A stretch of DNA of 16,192 nt from Thermoleophilia bacterium (GTDB taxonomy: Bacteria; Actinomycetota; Thermoleophilia; Gaiellales; Gaiellaceae), in assembly GCA_025936595.1 (NCBI GenBank), contig JAICTB010000017.1:1-16192 (forward strand), given 5' to 3'. The notes beneath the pieces are model-generated. The model was not told the origin of the DNA and made no database searches. It saw only the letters and a list, made by a program, of their open reading frames with translations. The position numbers and the translations under genes are program-made. This document shows positions 1 to 8,185 of the stretch, in pieces (within the stretch, counting starts at the first letter, position 1; the number at the start of each line of letters is the position of its first letter).

Positions 1-793
1 ATTGCTTGCTGTGCACGGGGGTGTGGATCTTCTTCGTCGGGTTTCCGAAGGCGACCGCGTCGAACTCGGGGACGGTCTGGCCCTTCGAGACCGTCAGCTT
101 GCCGCACGCGTTCTTCGAGCTCGGATCCTGCGAGTACTTCTTCGCGAGCGTGCACCAGGTCTTGTCGTTCCCGGCCTTGAGCTGCGTGTACACCGACTGG
201 GCGAGCGACTTCGACTTGACGAGGATGTGCCGCACGTCGCGCGACGGCGCCTGCGAGTAGAGCTGCGGATGCGCGATGTAGTACGCGTGCACGTCGCTGT
301 CGGAGACCTTGACGTCACCGGTCACCTTCGCGAAGAGCTTCTCGGAGATCAGCTGCTCACGGATGTCGTTGCGCACCTGCGCGTCGGTGAGCTTCCGTTG
401 CTTCAGCTGCGCCTGGTAGCGCTTCTCGCTGCCGCCGAAGTACTGCTTCTTGATCTGGTCGAGGCGGGTCTGGATCTCGGAGCTGGAGACCTTGATGCCC
501 ATCGACTTCGCCTTCGACTCGCGCTCGGCCTGCTGCACGAGGATGCCCACGGCCTGGCTCTTGATCGTCTGATAGGCGGTCGTGCCCTGCTTCGGGAACG
601 CGCGCGGCGGCGTCTGGGCTGCGTAGCTCTCCTTCGCCTGCGTCAGCAGCGCGTCGAAGTCGGGTTTCGTCACGTGCACGCTTCCGACGGCCGCGACGTC
701 GTTCTTGTCGAGGCTCGCACTTCCGCCGCCACCGCACGCTGTAAGGAGCGCCGAGACGGCCAGCAACGGGAGGAAGATCTTGACCATTTTCAT
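1..793 (-). CDS. PpiC/SurA-type peptidyl-prolyl isomerase lipoprotein (foldase), 3' end outside window
   Basis: This is the first 264 residues of an exported foldase that would help secreted proteins fold on the outer face of the membrane. The N-terminus is a lipoprotein signal: MKMVK, a hydrophobic stretch, then the lipobox L17-T18-A19-C20 followed by a Gly/Ser linker. Residues about 35-170 are a charged helical SurA_N-like region. A parvulin (PpiC) domain begins near residue 185 (VRHILV) and continues through AKKYSQDPSSKNACGKL to VPEFDAVAF, which are typical parvulin landmarks. Cys214 and Cys230 lie inside the parvulin domain and might form a disulfide outside the cell. I chose ATG at 793; another ATG lies two codons in, and neither has a clear Shine-Dalgarno sequence. 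The start lies 13 bases beyond the mfd stop, so co-transcription with mfd is likely. An mfd-foldase neighbourhood also occurs, as I recall, in other Actinobacteria. The C-terminus is not visible. Confidence 0.9.
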   Translation of the reverse strand, partial: MKMVKIFLPLLAVSALLTACGGGGSASLDKNDVAAVGSVHVTKPDFDALLTQAKESYAAQTPPRAFPKQGTTAYQTIKSQAVGILVQQAERESKAKSMGIKVSSSEIQTRLDQIKKQYFGGSEKRYQAQLKQRKLTDAQVRNDIREQLISEKLFAKVTGDVKVSDSDVHAYYIAHPQLYSQAPSRDVRHILVKSKSLAQSVYTQLKAGNDKTWCTLAKKYSQDPSSKNACGKLTVSKGQTVPEFDAVAFGNPTKKIHTPVHSKQ

Positions 794-806
794 AGGAAAG
801 CGCCGG

Positions 807-3800
807 CTAAGCGGCCTGGCGCGCGGCCAGCATAGCACCGACCAAATCCAGTGCTCCCTTGAATTCATCGCCTCTTAACGTCACTTCACGGTTGCCTGTG
901 GAGTAGACAGCGGTCTCCACCTGACCCCGCAGCTCGCGCAGCTCGGCGGAGCCGAGAACGACCGGCCCGACCGACGTCCGGCCGCCTCGGAAGACGAGGT
1001 AGTCGGCGCCAAGACGGGCGAGCTTCAGCTTCACCTCCTGGATCGCGAACAGGTTGTCGACCGGCTCCGGCAGCGGCCCGTACCGATCCTCGGTGGCGAT
1101 TCGCAGCTCGTGCAGCTCGTCCTCGTTCTCGGTCAGGACGATACGGCGATGCAGATCGATCTTCAGCGCCTCCGCGGCGATGTACCCCGCCGGGACGAAT
1201 GCGTCGACGCGCGCGTCGACGCGCACCGGGCGCGCTGCGAGCCGGCGCTGCCCGGACAGCTCGGCGACAGCCTCGTGCAGCATCTCGACGTAAAGCTCGA
1301 ACCCGAGCGCGGCGACGTGGCCGGACTGCTCGGCGCCGAGCAGGTCGCCCGCACCGCGGATCTCGAGGTCGCGCATCGCGATCGCGAACCCGGCGCCGAG
1401 CTCGGTGTGGTCCGCGAGGGTCGCGAGCCGCGCCCGCGCCTCCGGCGTCAGCTCGTGCGCGTCGGGATAGAAGAGGTACGCGTGGGCGAGCGCGTCGCTG
1501 CGGCCGACGCGCCCGCGGATCTGGTAGAGCTGGCTGAGGCCGAGCTGGTCCGCGCGCTCTACGATCAGCGTGTTCGCCTGCGGGATGTCGAGGCCGGACT
1601 CGATGATCGTCGTTGAGACGAGCACGTCCGCATCGCCCGCGAGGAACGCGATCATCTTGTCCTCGAGCTCGCGCTCCGCCATCTGGCCGTGCGCGACGAT
1701 GAAGCGCAGCTTCGGGCACAGCTGCCGCAGCTTCTCCGCCGCCGCCTCGATCGTCTCGACGCGGTTGTGGAGGTAGAACGCCTGGCCGTTCCGCTCGATC
1801 TCGCGGTCGAGCGCCTGCTTGATCAGCTCCTCGTCGAATTCGCCGACGAACGTGCGGATCGGCCGGCGGCCCTCGGGCGGTGTCTCGATTACGGAGATGT
1901 CGCGTAGCCCCGCGAGCGACATGTGCAGCGTGCGCGGAATCGGCGTCGCGCTCATGGCGAGCACGTCCACCTCGAGCCGCAGCTGACGCAGCAGCTCCTT
2001 CTGTGCGACGCCGAAGCGCTGCTCCTCGTCGACGACGACGAGCCCGAGCTCCTTCGGGATGACGTCCCTCGACAGCACCCGGTGCGTGCCGATCAGAACG
2101 TCGACCTTGCCGTCGCTGAAGTCGGCGAGCACCTTCTTCACGTCCGCGGCCTTGCGGAAGCGCGACACCATGTCGACACGCACCGGAAAGTCGCGGTAGC
2201 GGCCCTTGAACGTGTTCCAGTGCTGCTGCGCGAGCACCGTCGTCGGCACGAGCATCAGCACCTGCTTGCCGCCGACCGCCACGGTGAACGCCGCGCGCAG
2301 CGCGACCTCGGTCTTGCCGAAGCCGACGTCCCCGCAGACGAGGCGGTCCATCGGATGCGGCGACTCGAGATCCTCCTTCACCGCTTCGATGGCCGTGCGC
2401 TGATCCTCCGTCTCGCGGAACGGGAACTCGCTCTCGAGCCTCTCGACCCACTCGTGGTCGACGTCGAACGCGACGCCCGGCTGCGTCTGGCGCTGCGCGT
2501 ACAGCTGCAGGAGCTCCCCCGCCATCTCCCGCAGGTGCGCGCGGGCGCGCGTCTTCAGGTTGTCCCATGCCTTGCCGCCGAGCTTCGAGAGCGCGGGCGC
2601 CTTCGAGTCGGCGCCGATGTAGCGGCTGACCTTGCCGATCTGCTCGTGTGGCACGTAGACGCGGTCGTCGCCGCGGTAGGCGAGGAGCAGGTAGTCGCGC
2701 GTCACGCCCGCGACCTCTTTCGTCTCGAATCCCTTCAGCTGGGCGATGCCGTGGTCCTCGTGCACGACGTAGTCGCCGGTGCGCAGGTCGGAGAAGCTCT
2801 GCAGCGCGCGTCCCGGCGCCGTGGTCGCCCGGGGCGGCCGCTTGCGGAAGACCTGCGTGTCGGGAAGCAGGGCGATGCCGAGCTCGCGCCAGACGAAGCC
2901 GCGCCGCGCAGGTGCGACGGCGAACATCAGCGCCTCCGGCTGCTCACCGTCCTCGAGCAGCTCGGCGTGCACGCGGCGCAGCAGCGCCTGCTGGCGCAGC
3001 GCCTCGCCGCGGTGCGGGAACGCGACCACGATGTCGAGCTCCTGGCGGAGGAGCCCGCCGAGCTCCTGCTCCGCCTCAGCGAGGCCGCGGGCCGAGAGCG
3101 CCGGGCGCTGCGCGTCGAACGAGAACGGCTGCCCCTGCGGCAGCGGCGAGAGCTCCGTCGCGCCACCGAGGTCAACGGGAGTCAGGCTCTCGTCCGCCCA
3201 GACGGCGCGCACCTCGTCGGGTGACCAGACGACGTCGGGTACGCGGTCGAACGCCTGCACGAGATCGAGCGGCACCTCGACCGAGGGCTCCTCATCCTCG
3301 TCCGGACCCAGGTCGAGCTCGACGAGCTCGCGCCGCCGCTCGGCGGCCGGGAAGATCGTCGCCTCGGCGACCTGGCGGAGGGCGCGCTGGGTGAACGGCG
3401 AGAACGCGCGGATCTGCTCGATCTCGTCGCCGAAGAGCTCGATGCGGAGCGGCTCCCGCCCCGTCGTCGCGAAGACGTCGACGAGGCCGCCGCGGACGGC
3501 GAACTGCCCCCGCTCCTCGACCCGCTCGACGCGCTCGTAGCCGGCCGAGGCGAGCTGCTCGGCAAGCGCGTCGATCCCCGGCTCGTCGCCGGGCGCGATG
3601 CGGAGGGGCAGCGGCCGCTCCGGCGCCGGCGGCAGCCCCTCCGCGACGGCGGACGCGGAGGCGCAGACGAGGCCGCCCCGCTCGAGGACCGCGAGCGCCC
3701 GCGCCCGCTCGCCGACGAGGTGCGGCGGCGGCTCGAGCCCCGAGCTCCAGTGCACGCCGCGCGACGGAAAGAGCGCGACCTGCTCGTCGCCGAGGAACCA

Positions 3801-4010
3801 TCCCGCTGCTTCCGCGACGTCCCGCGCATCGGCATCCTCCGGGAGCAAGACGACGAGACCGCGGTCGAGCTCGTCGTGCAGCGCCGCGAGCACGAGCGGG
3901 AGGACGGGCTCCGAGACGCGCGCGCGCGTCGGCAGCGCGGCGGCGAGCTCCGAGAGCTTCTCCTCCGCACGCAGGCGTTCGACGAGGCTGTAGAGCACGG
4001 GACGGTCCAT
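807..4010 (-). CDS. mfd: Transcription-repair coupling factor Mfd
   Basis: Mfd is a DNA translocase that removes RNA polymerase stalled at lesions and recruits UvrA. The 1067 residues are close to family length (about 1100-1230). Domains in order: a UvrB-like N-terminal region (about 1-330); the RNA polymerase-interacting CarD-like domain (about 408-470, starting TGDYVVHEDHGIAQLKGFE); two RecA-like helicase lobes with Walker A GDVGFGKT (560-567), Walker B DEEQRFG (661-667), motif III SATPIPRT (687-694) and motif VI QIRGRVGRS (830-838); and the C-terminal autoinhibitory TRCF domain (about 935-1045). ATG at 4010 fits the family N-terminus; no strong Shine-Dalgarno sequence precedes it. A 51-base gap separates it from the NlpC/P60 gene upstream, and the foldase gene follows after 13 bases. 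Acidic, weakly conserved residues near 230-245 probably form a linker. Confidence 0.98.
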   Translation of the reverse strand: MDRPVLYSLVERLRAEEKLSELAAALPTRARVSEPVLPLVLAALHDELDRGLVVLLPEDADARDVAEAAGWFLGDEQVALFPSRGVHWSSGLEPPPHLVGERARALAVLERGGLVCASASAVAEGLPPAPERPLPLRIAPGDEPGIDALAEQLASAGYERVERVEERGQFAVRGGLVDVFATTGREPLRIELFGDEIEQIRAFSPFTQRALRQVAEATIFPAAERRRELVELDLGPDEDEEPSVEVPLDLVQAFDRVPDVVWSPDEVRAVWADESLTPVDLGGATELSPLPQGQPFSFDAQRPALSARGLAEAEQELGGLLRQELDIVVAFPHRGEALRQQALLRRVHAELLEDGEQPEALMFAVAPARRGFVWRELGIALLPDTQVFRKRPPRATTAPGRALQSFSDLRTGDYVVHEDHGIAQLKGFETKEVAGVTRDYLLLAYRGDDRVYVPHEQIGKVSRYIGADSKAPALSKLGGKAWDNLKTRARAHLREMAGELLQLYAQRQTQPGVAFDVDHEWVERLESEFPFRETEDQRTAIEAVKEDLESPHPMDRLVCGDVGFGKTEVALRAAFTVAVGGKQVLMLVPTTVLAQQHWNTFKGRYRDFPVRVDMVSRFRKAADVKKVLADFSDGKVDVLIGTHRVLSRDVIPKELGLVVVDEEQRFGVAQKELLRQLRLEVDVLAMSATPIPRTLHMSLAGLRDISVIETPPEGRRPIRTFVGEFDEELIKQALDREIERNGQAFYLHNRVETIEAAAEKLRQLCPKLRFIVAHGQMAERELEDKMIAFLAGDADVLVSTTIIESGLDIPQANTLIVERADQLGLSQLYQIRGRVGRSDALAHAYLFYPDAHELTPEARARLATLADHTELGAGFAIAMRDLEIRGAGDLLGAEQSGHVAALGFELYVEMLHEAVAELSGQRRLAARPVRVDARVDAFVPAGYIAAEALKIDLHRRIVLTENEDELHELRIATEDRYGPLPEPVDNLFAIQEVKLKLARLGADYLVFRGGRTSVGPVVLGSAELRELRGQVETAVYSTGNREVTLRGDEFKGALDLVGAMLAARQAA

Positions 4011-4019
4011 GACGTTCGA

Positions 4020-4036
4020 CCGAATTGCGCATTCGG
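4020..4036. repeat. Short inverted repeat between the NlpC/P60 gene and mfd
   Basis: CCGAAT (4020-4025) and ATTCGG (4031-4036) form a perfect 6-bp inverted repeat around a 5-base loop. It lies in the 51-base gap just upstream of the mfd start. It could be a weak hairpin after the NlpC/P60 gene or an operator for mfd. There is no following T-run, so I do not call it an intrinsic terminator. Confidence 0.3.
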
Positions 4037-4061
4037 CCGGGTCGCCATGGTAGTCGCGCCG

Positions 4062-4535
4062 CTATACCAGACGCCTGGCGCCGTCGTATCTCGACCCGTA
4101 CCAGCCGTTCAGGCGGTCGATCGAGACGCGCGTGCCGGTATGCGGCGCATGGATGAAGCGGCCGGCGCCGATGTAGAGGCCCACGTGCCCGAGGCCGTCG
4201 AAGAAGACGAGGTCGCCCGGGCGAAGCCCGCGGCGGGAGACGCGCCGCCCGCGGCCGAACTGCCCGCCGGAGTAATGCGGCAGCGCGATGCCGAAGTGGG
4301 CGTAGACGAACCGGGTGAAGCCGGAGCAGTCGAACCCGGAGCGCGGCGAGGTGCCGCCGTAGGCGTAGCGCACGCCGAGGAAGTGCCGCGCGAATCGGAC
4401 CACCTTCGCCTCCCGGCGGGCGACGGCGGTGGCGTGACTCACCCGCGCGTGCGCCGCGAGGGCGCCCGTCGCGCGCGCGGCGACACAGGCGACGATGACG
4501 AGGAAGAGCAGCGCGAAGCGGATGCGAGCGGACAT
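4062..4535 (-). CDS. Secreted NlpC/P60 peptidoglycan endopeptidase
   Basis: This is a small exported cell-wall hydrolase of the NlpC/P60 cysteine-peptidase family, which cuts peptide stems of peptidoglycan. With the ATG at 4535 the protein has 157 residues. Residues 1-28 (MSARIRFALLFLVIVACVAA then ATGALA) look like a signal peptide ending near an A-x-A site. The catalytic domain fills the rest: YGGTSPRSGFDCSGF with the nucleophile Cys70, HVGLYIG with His117, and FIHAPHTG with His129. The PGDLVFF segment (107-112) is also typical. The frame stays open upstream to 4697, but the signal peptide fixes the start at 4535. No clear Shine-Dalgarno sequence is visible. The gene follows pth after a 239-base leader, which suggests its own regulation. 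Peptidoglycan-hydrolase genes are common accessory members of this actinobacterial block. Confidence 0.93.
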   Translation of the reverse strand: MSARIRFALLFLVIVACVAARATGALAAHARVSHATAVARREAKVVRFARHFLGVRYAYGGTSPRSGFDCSGFTRFVYAHFGIALPHYSGGQFGRGRRVSRRGLRPGDLVFFDGLGHVGLYIGAGRFIHAPHTGTRVSIDRLNGWYGSRYDGARRLV

Positions 4536-4774
4536 AGGAAGGTGCCCAGAGGCAGGGGCGCCGCGCGGGAACGAGAAGACGCGGCGCGCTGTCGGTTGGC
4601 TCGTCGCAGTGGACCAGGCGTCCGCCGCCCGGGCCATGACCCTCCTGCGTGGTCGCGCCTCCCCCGAACGGGGTAGGCCGGCCGGGCCGCGCCGCACAGG
4701 TCACGCGGGCAGATCGACCGGGGGGAGCGCGCTTCCGCCGCACTCCCGCCCGCACGTGCCTCGCGTGCCGGTTG
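4536..4774 (-). promoter_or_regulatory. Long untranslated leader before the NlpC/P60 gene; possible riboswitch
   Basis: The 239 bases between the pth stop and the NlpC/P60 start hold no supported gene. On the minus strand I see a short hairpin (CCCC/GGGG, + strand 4662-4673). Closer to the gene is the segment AACCGACAGC followed by GCGCC, enclosed by GGACGC and GCGTCT, which can pair. This loosely resembles, from memory, the 3' core of the ydaO/yuaA c-di-AMP riboswitch, which often precedes NlpC/P60 and Rpf genes in Actinobacteria. The match is incomplete: the conserved GAACCC is reduced to CAACC. I see no convincing -10/-35 pair. The riboswitch call is a hypothesis only. Confidence 0.25.
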
Positions 4775-5377
4775 CTACGAGCGTTTGCCGTTGACGGCGC
4801 GCTGCGCCGCCTCGAGGCCCTCGGCATCCAGCAGCTCGACCGCGTCTGCGGCCTCGCGGACGAGAGCCTCCGCGTCCTCGTCGGGCGAAAAGTCGGAGAG
4901 CACCCAGTCGGCGAGCGGGCGCCGGTCGCCGCGTCCGGGCCGCCCCACGCCGACGCGCAGCCGGAGGAACTCCGGCGTCGCGAGGTGCCGATTGACCGAG
5001 CGCAGGCCGTTGTGCCCGGCGAGCCCGCCGCCGAGCCGTGCCTGGAGGCGCCCGGTCTCGAGGTCGGTCTCGTCGTGGACGACGAGCACCTGATCGGGCT
5101 CGAGCTTGAAGAACTGCATGGCCGCCTTCACGGAGCGGCCGGAGTCGTTCATGTAGGTCTCGGGCTTCAGCAGCGCGACCTTATGGCCCTCGATCCGCAC
5201 CTCGGCGAGCTGCCCGCTGAACTTCGACCGCCACGAGCCGCCGTGGCGGCGGGCGAGCTCGTCGACGACGAGGAAGCCGACGTTGTGCCGGTTGCGCGCG
5301 TACTCACGGCCGGGGTTCCCGAGCCCCGCGACGAGCAGGTCGTAGGAGGTGCCGTGGCGCCGCGGCCACAGCCGCAT
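4775..5377 (-). CDS. pth: Peptidyl-tRNA hydrolase
   Basis: Pth releases tRNA from peptidyl-tRNAs that drop off the ribosome, so the tRNA can be reused. The 200-residue protein has the usual bacterial length. Conserved landmarks are GLGNPG (18-23), the catalytic His31 in RHNVGF, KPETYMN (71-77), the Asp102 region VVHDETD (99-105), and GGGLAGHNGL (116-125) with Asn123. ATG at 5377 lies only 2 bases after the rplY stop (sequence TAG-CG-ATG), a spacing that suggests translational coupling. The rplY-pth pair is conserved widely in bacteria, including M. tuberculosis. A 239-base leader separates it from the next gene downstream. Confidence 0.97.
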   Translation of the reverse strand: MRLWPRRHGTSYDLLVAGLGNPGREYARNRHNVGFLVVDELARRHGGSWRSKFSGQLAEVRIEGHKVALLKPETYMNDSGRSVKAAMQFFKLEPDQVLVVHDETDLETGRLQARLGGGLAGHNGLRSVNRHLATPEFLRLRVGVGRPGRGDRRPLADWVLSDFSPDEDAEALVREAADAVELLDAEGLEAAQRAVNGKRS

Positions 5378-5379
5378 CG

Positions 5380-6087
5380 CTAGCCCTCGACGGTGCCGGG
5401 CTCGCCGCCCTCGCCGCTGCCGGCGTCGGCGTCGGCTTCGGCGGCGGCAGCCTCGGCGGCGCCCTCACCGGCGGGCTCCTCGCCCTCGGCGAGCTCGCCC
5501 TCGGCGACCGGCTCGGGCTCTTCGCGCGTCGGCTGCGTGACGGTGGCGATCACGGTGTCGTCGAGATCGTCGAGCAGGGTCACGCCTGCGGGCACCTGGA
5601 GCGACGAGAGGCGCAGGGTGTCGCCGATGTGCATCTCGGAGACGTCCGCCTCGAGATGCTCCGGCACCTCCATCGGCAGCGCCTCGACGTTGAGCTCGTT
5701 CGTGACCTGCGACAGGACGCCGCCTTCCTTCACGCCGACCGACTCGCCGTGCAGGTGCAGCGGCACGGTCGCGTGGATCGGCTGGTCGAGGCGGACTTCC
5801 TGGAGGTCGACGTGCGTGATGTGGCCGCGAACCTTGTCCTGCTGGAACTCCTTCAGCACGGACGAGTGCACCTTGCCGCCCTCGACGACGACGTCGAGCA
5901 CGGCGTTCAGTCCGCCCTTCGTGGTCAGAGCCGAACGCAGGTCGCGCTCCGTGATCGAGATCGCCACCGGCTGCTCTCTCCCGTAGAGCACGCCCGGGAT
6001 CAGTCCTTGCCGGCGCAGGCGCCGCGACTCGGCCGACCCGAGAACGGCACGGTTCTGGACCATCAGCTTGACGCGCTCGCCGGCCAC
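5380..6087 (-). CDS. rplY: 50S ribosomal protein L25, general stress protein Ctc form
   Basis: L25/Ctc binds 5S rRNA in the large subunit. The 235-residue protein is the long two-domain CTC form. The N-terminal 5S-binding beta barrel occupies about 5-95 (RRLRRQGLIPGVLYG at 22-36, VLKEFQQDKVRGHITHVDLQEV at 77-98). The C-terminal TL5-like domain spans about 100-187 (VPLHLHGESVGVKEGG, GDTLRLSSL). Residues 189-235 form a disordered acidic tail rich in Glu, Ala and Gly. The start is GTG at 6087; the next candidate, ATG at 6063, would cut into the conserved N-terminus. No Shine-Dalgarno sequence is visible, but TACAAT lies 8 bases before the GTG, which would fit a leaderless transcript. The acidic tail is common in actinobacterial homologues. 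Confidence 0.95.
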   Translation of the reverse strand: MAGERVKLMVQNRAVLGSAESRRLRRQGLIPGVLYGREQPVAISITERDLRSALTTKGGLNAVLDVVVEGGKVHSSVLKEFQQDKVRGHITHVDLQEVRLDQPIHATVPLHLHGESVGVKEGGVLSQVTNELNVEALPMEVPEHLEADVSEMHIGDTLRLSSLQVPAGVTLLDDLDDTVIATVTQPTREEPEPVAEGELAEGEEPAGEGAAEAAAAEADADAGSGEGGEPGTVEG

Positions 6088-6095
6088 GACGGGCG

Positions 6096-6101
6096 ATTGT
6101 A
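6096..6101 (-). promoter_or_regulatory. Candidate -10 element for a leaderless rplY-pth transcript
   Basis: The minus strand reads TACAAT, a near-perfect TANNNT -10 hexamer, 8 bases before the GTG of rplY. No good -35 hexamer is visible at 16-19 bases upstream. Together with the missing Shine-Dalgarno sequence this suggests transcription starting at or next to the start codon. The geometry is the same as at metG. Confidence 0.45.
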
Positions 6102-6108
6102 GCGACGT

Positions 6109-7113
6109 TCAGTCGACGGGCGCCGGCACGGAGCGCGGGCGAAGCAGGCTAGCCCAGCTCGTAGCGAGAGCGCGCGGCGCGACGATCCACGGCGCCGTCC
6201 CGACCAGCAGCAGGGTTAGCGCCGTGTCCCAGTAGTAGCCGTAGCGAACGGGATCGAGGGCGAGGCGGAAAACCGATGTCGCTGCGGGCACGACCCAGAC
6301 GCTCAATGCATGTCGACGCAGGCGGAGCGCGAGCGCCGAGCCGGCGCCGACGACGACAAGGGCTTCGCCGAGCCGCATCGGCCACGTGAATTGCCGTGCG
6401 TCGCCGAAGAGCAGCGCCTCGATCCCGCCCGTGATCTTCCAGTGCTGCTCGAACATGTGGAAGTCGCCGCCGAGGGCGAATGGCGCGTAGATCGCGGCGG
6501 CGACGGCGAGCGCGATCGCACCCGCGAGCACGGTGCTACGGAATCGCGGCAGGAGGAGAAGGAGCGGCGCGCCGAGGAGCCCCCAGGTCTCGAAGCCGGC
6601 GGACACGCCGAGCAGGACGCCTGCGAGGAGCACACGGTCGCGCCGCGCGGCCCGCGCGGCGAGGAGCCAGATGAGCGAGATGAAGAGCTCCGCAGGGTGG
6701 CCGATCTCGTACAGGTCGCTGACGACGCCGAGGCCGATCGCGCCTGCGCCGACGACGAGCAGCAACTGCCATCGCCGCAGGACGAATCCCGCGACGAGGA
6801 GCAGGGCTGCCGCTCCGATCACGTTCAGCACGATCGGCTCACCCACTGCGTTGATCCCGAGCGTATGGCCGGCGAGGCAGATCAGGAGCTCGAACGGGCC
6901 TGCCTGGAGCCAGGGGCTCGCATAGGTGTGGCGCCAGTCCGGCGAGAGCATGACCCGTCCCGCTGCGGCAAAGGGATCGGCGTCCGAGAACGACGCGCTG
7001 TTCAGGAGCCAGCCGCTCGCGGCTGCCGCCGCCAGCACGCCGAGGACCACGAGGACGAAGGGCGAGAGCACCGCGCGGGACCGCATGTGACAAGCGTCGG
7101 CAGTCGCCGCCAC
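6109..7113 (-). CDS. Polytopic membrane protein, possibly a GT-C fold glycosyltransferase
   Basis: I do not recognise a specific family. The 334-residue protein is very hydrophobic, with about 9-10 predicted membrane helices (near 17-36, 72-88, 94-112, 117-133, 141-155, 160-188, 195-214, 248-265, 296-314). After the first helix the loop reads SFSDADPFAAAGR with an acidic D-A-D at 44-46. A short acidic motif in the first outer loop is the signature layout of GT-C glycosyltransferases that use polyprenyl-phosphate sugars, so a mannosyltransferase-like role is possible. The C-terminal part contains RYGYYWDTAL. The start is GTG at 7113 or ATG at 7086; TAGCTT, which includes the prs stop codon, precedes the GTG by 7 bases. 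It lies 10 bases after prs and 21 bases before rplY. In M. tuberculosis this position holds the unrelated lipoprotein gene lpqT. Confidence 0.7.
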   Translation of the reverse strand: MAATADACHMRSRAVLSPFVLVVLGVLAAAAASGWLLNSASFSDADPFAAAGRVMLSPDWRHTYASPWLQAGPFELLICLAGHTLGINAVGEPIVLNVIGAAALLLVAGFVLRRWQLLLVVGAGAIGLGVVSDLYEIGHPAELFISLIWLLAARAARRDRVLLAGVLLGVSAGFETWGLLGAPLLLLLPRFRSTVLAGAIALAVAAAIYAPFALGGDFHMFEQHWKITGGIEALLFGDARQFTWPMRLGEALVVVGAGSALALRLRRHALSVWVVPAATSVFRLALDPVRYGYYWDTALTLLLVGTAPWIVAPRALATSWASLLRPRSVPAPVD

Positions 7114-7123
7114 TTTCTTGAAG

Positions 7124-8159
<1,036 letters not shown>

Positions 8160-8185
<26 letters not shown>

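Noticed and set aside
1923..3224. 433-codon open frame on the plus strand opposite mfd
   Set aside because: It is the antisense shadow of mfd. High-GC coding DNA keeps opposite frames open; the translation is Arg/Glu/Leu-rich with no recognisable motif.
4536..4697. 54-residue N-terminal extension of the NlpC/P60 protein
   Set aside because: It would bury a clear signal peptide behind an Arg-rich stretch, so ATG at 4535 is the better start.
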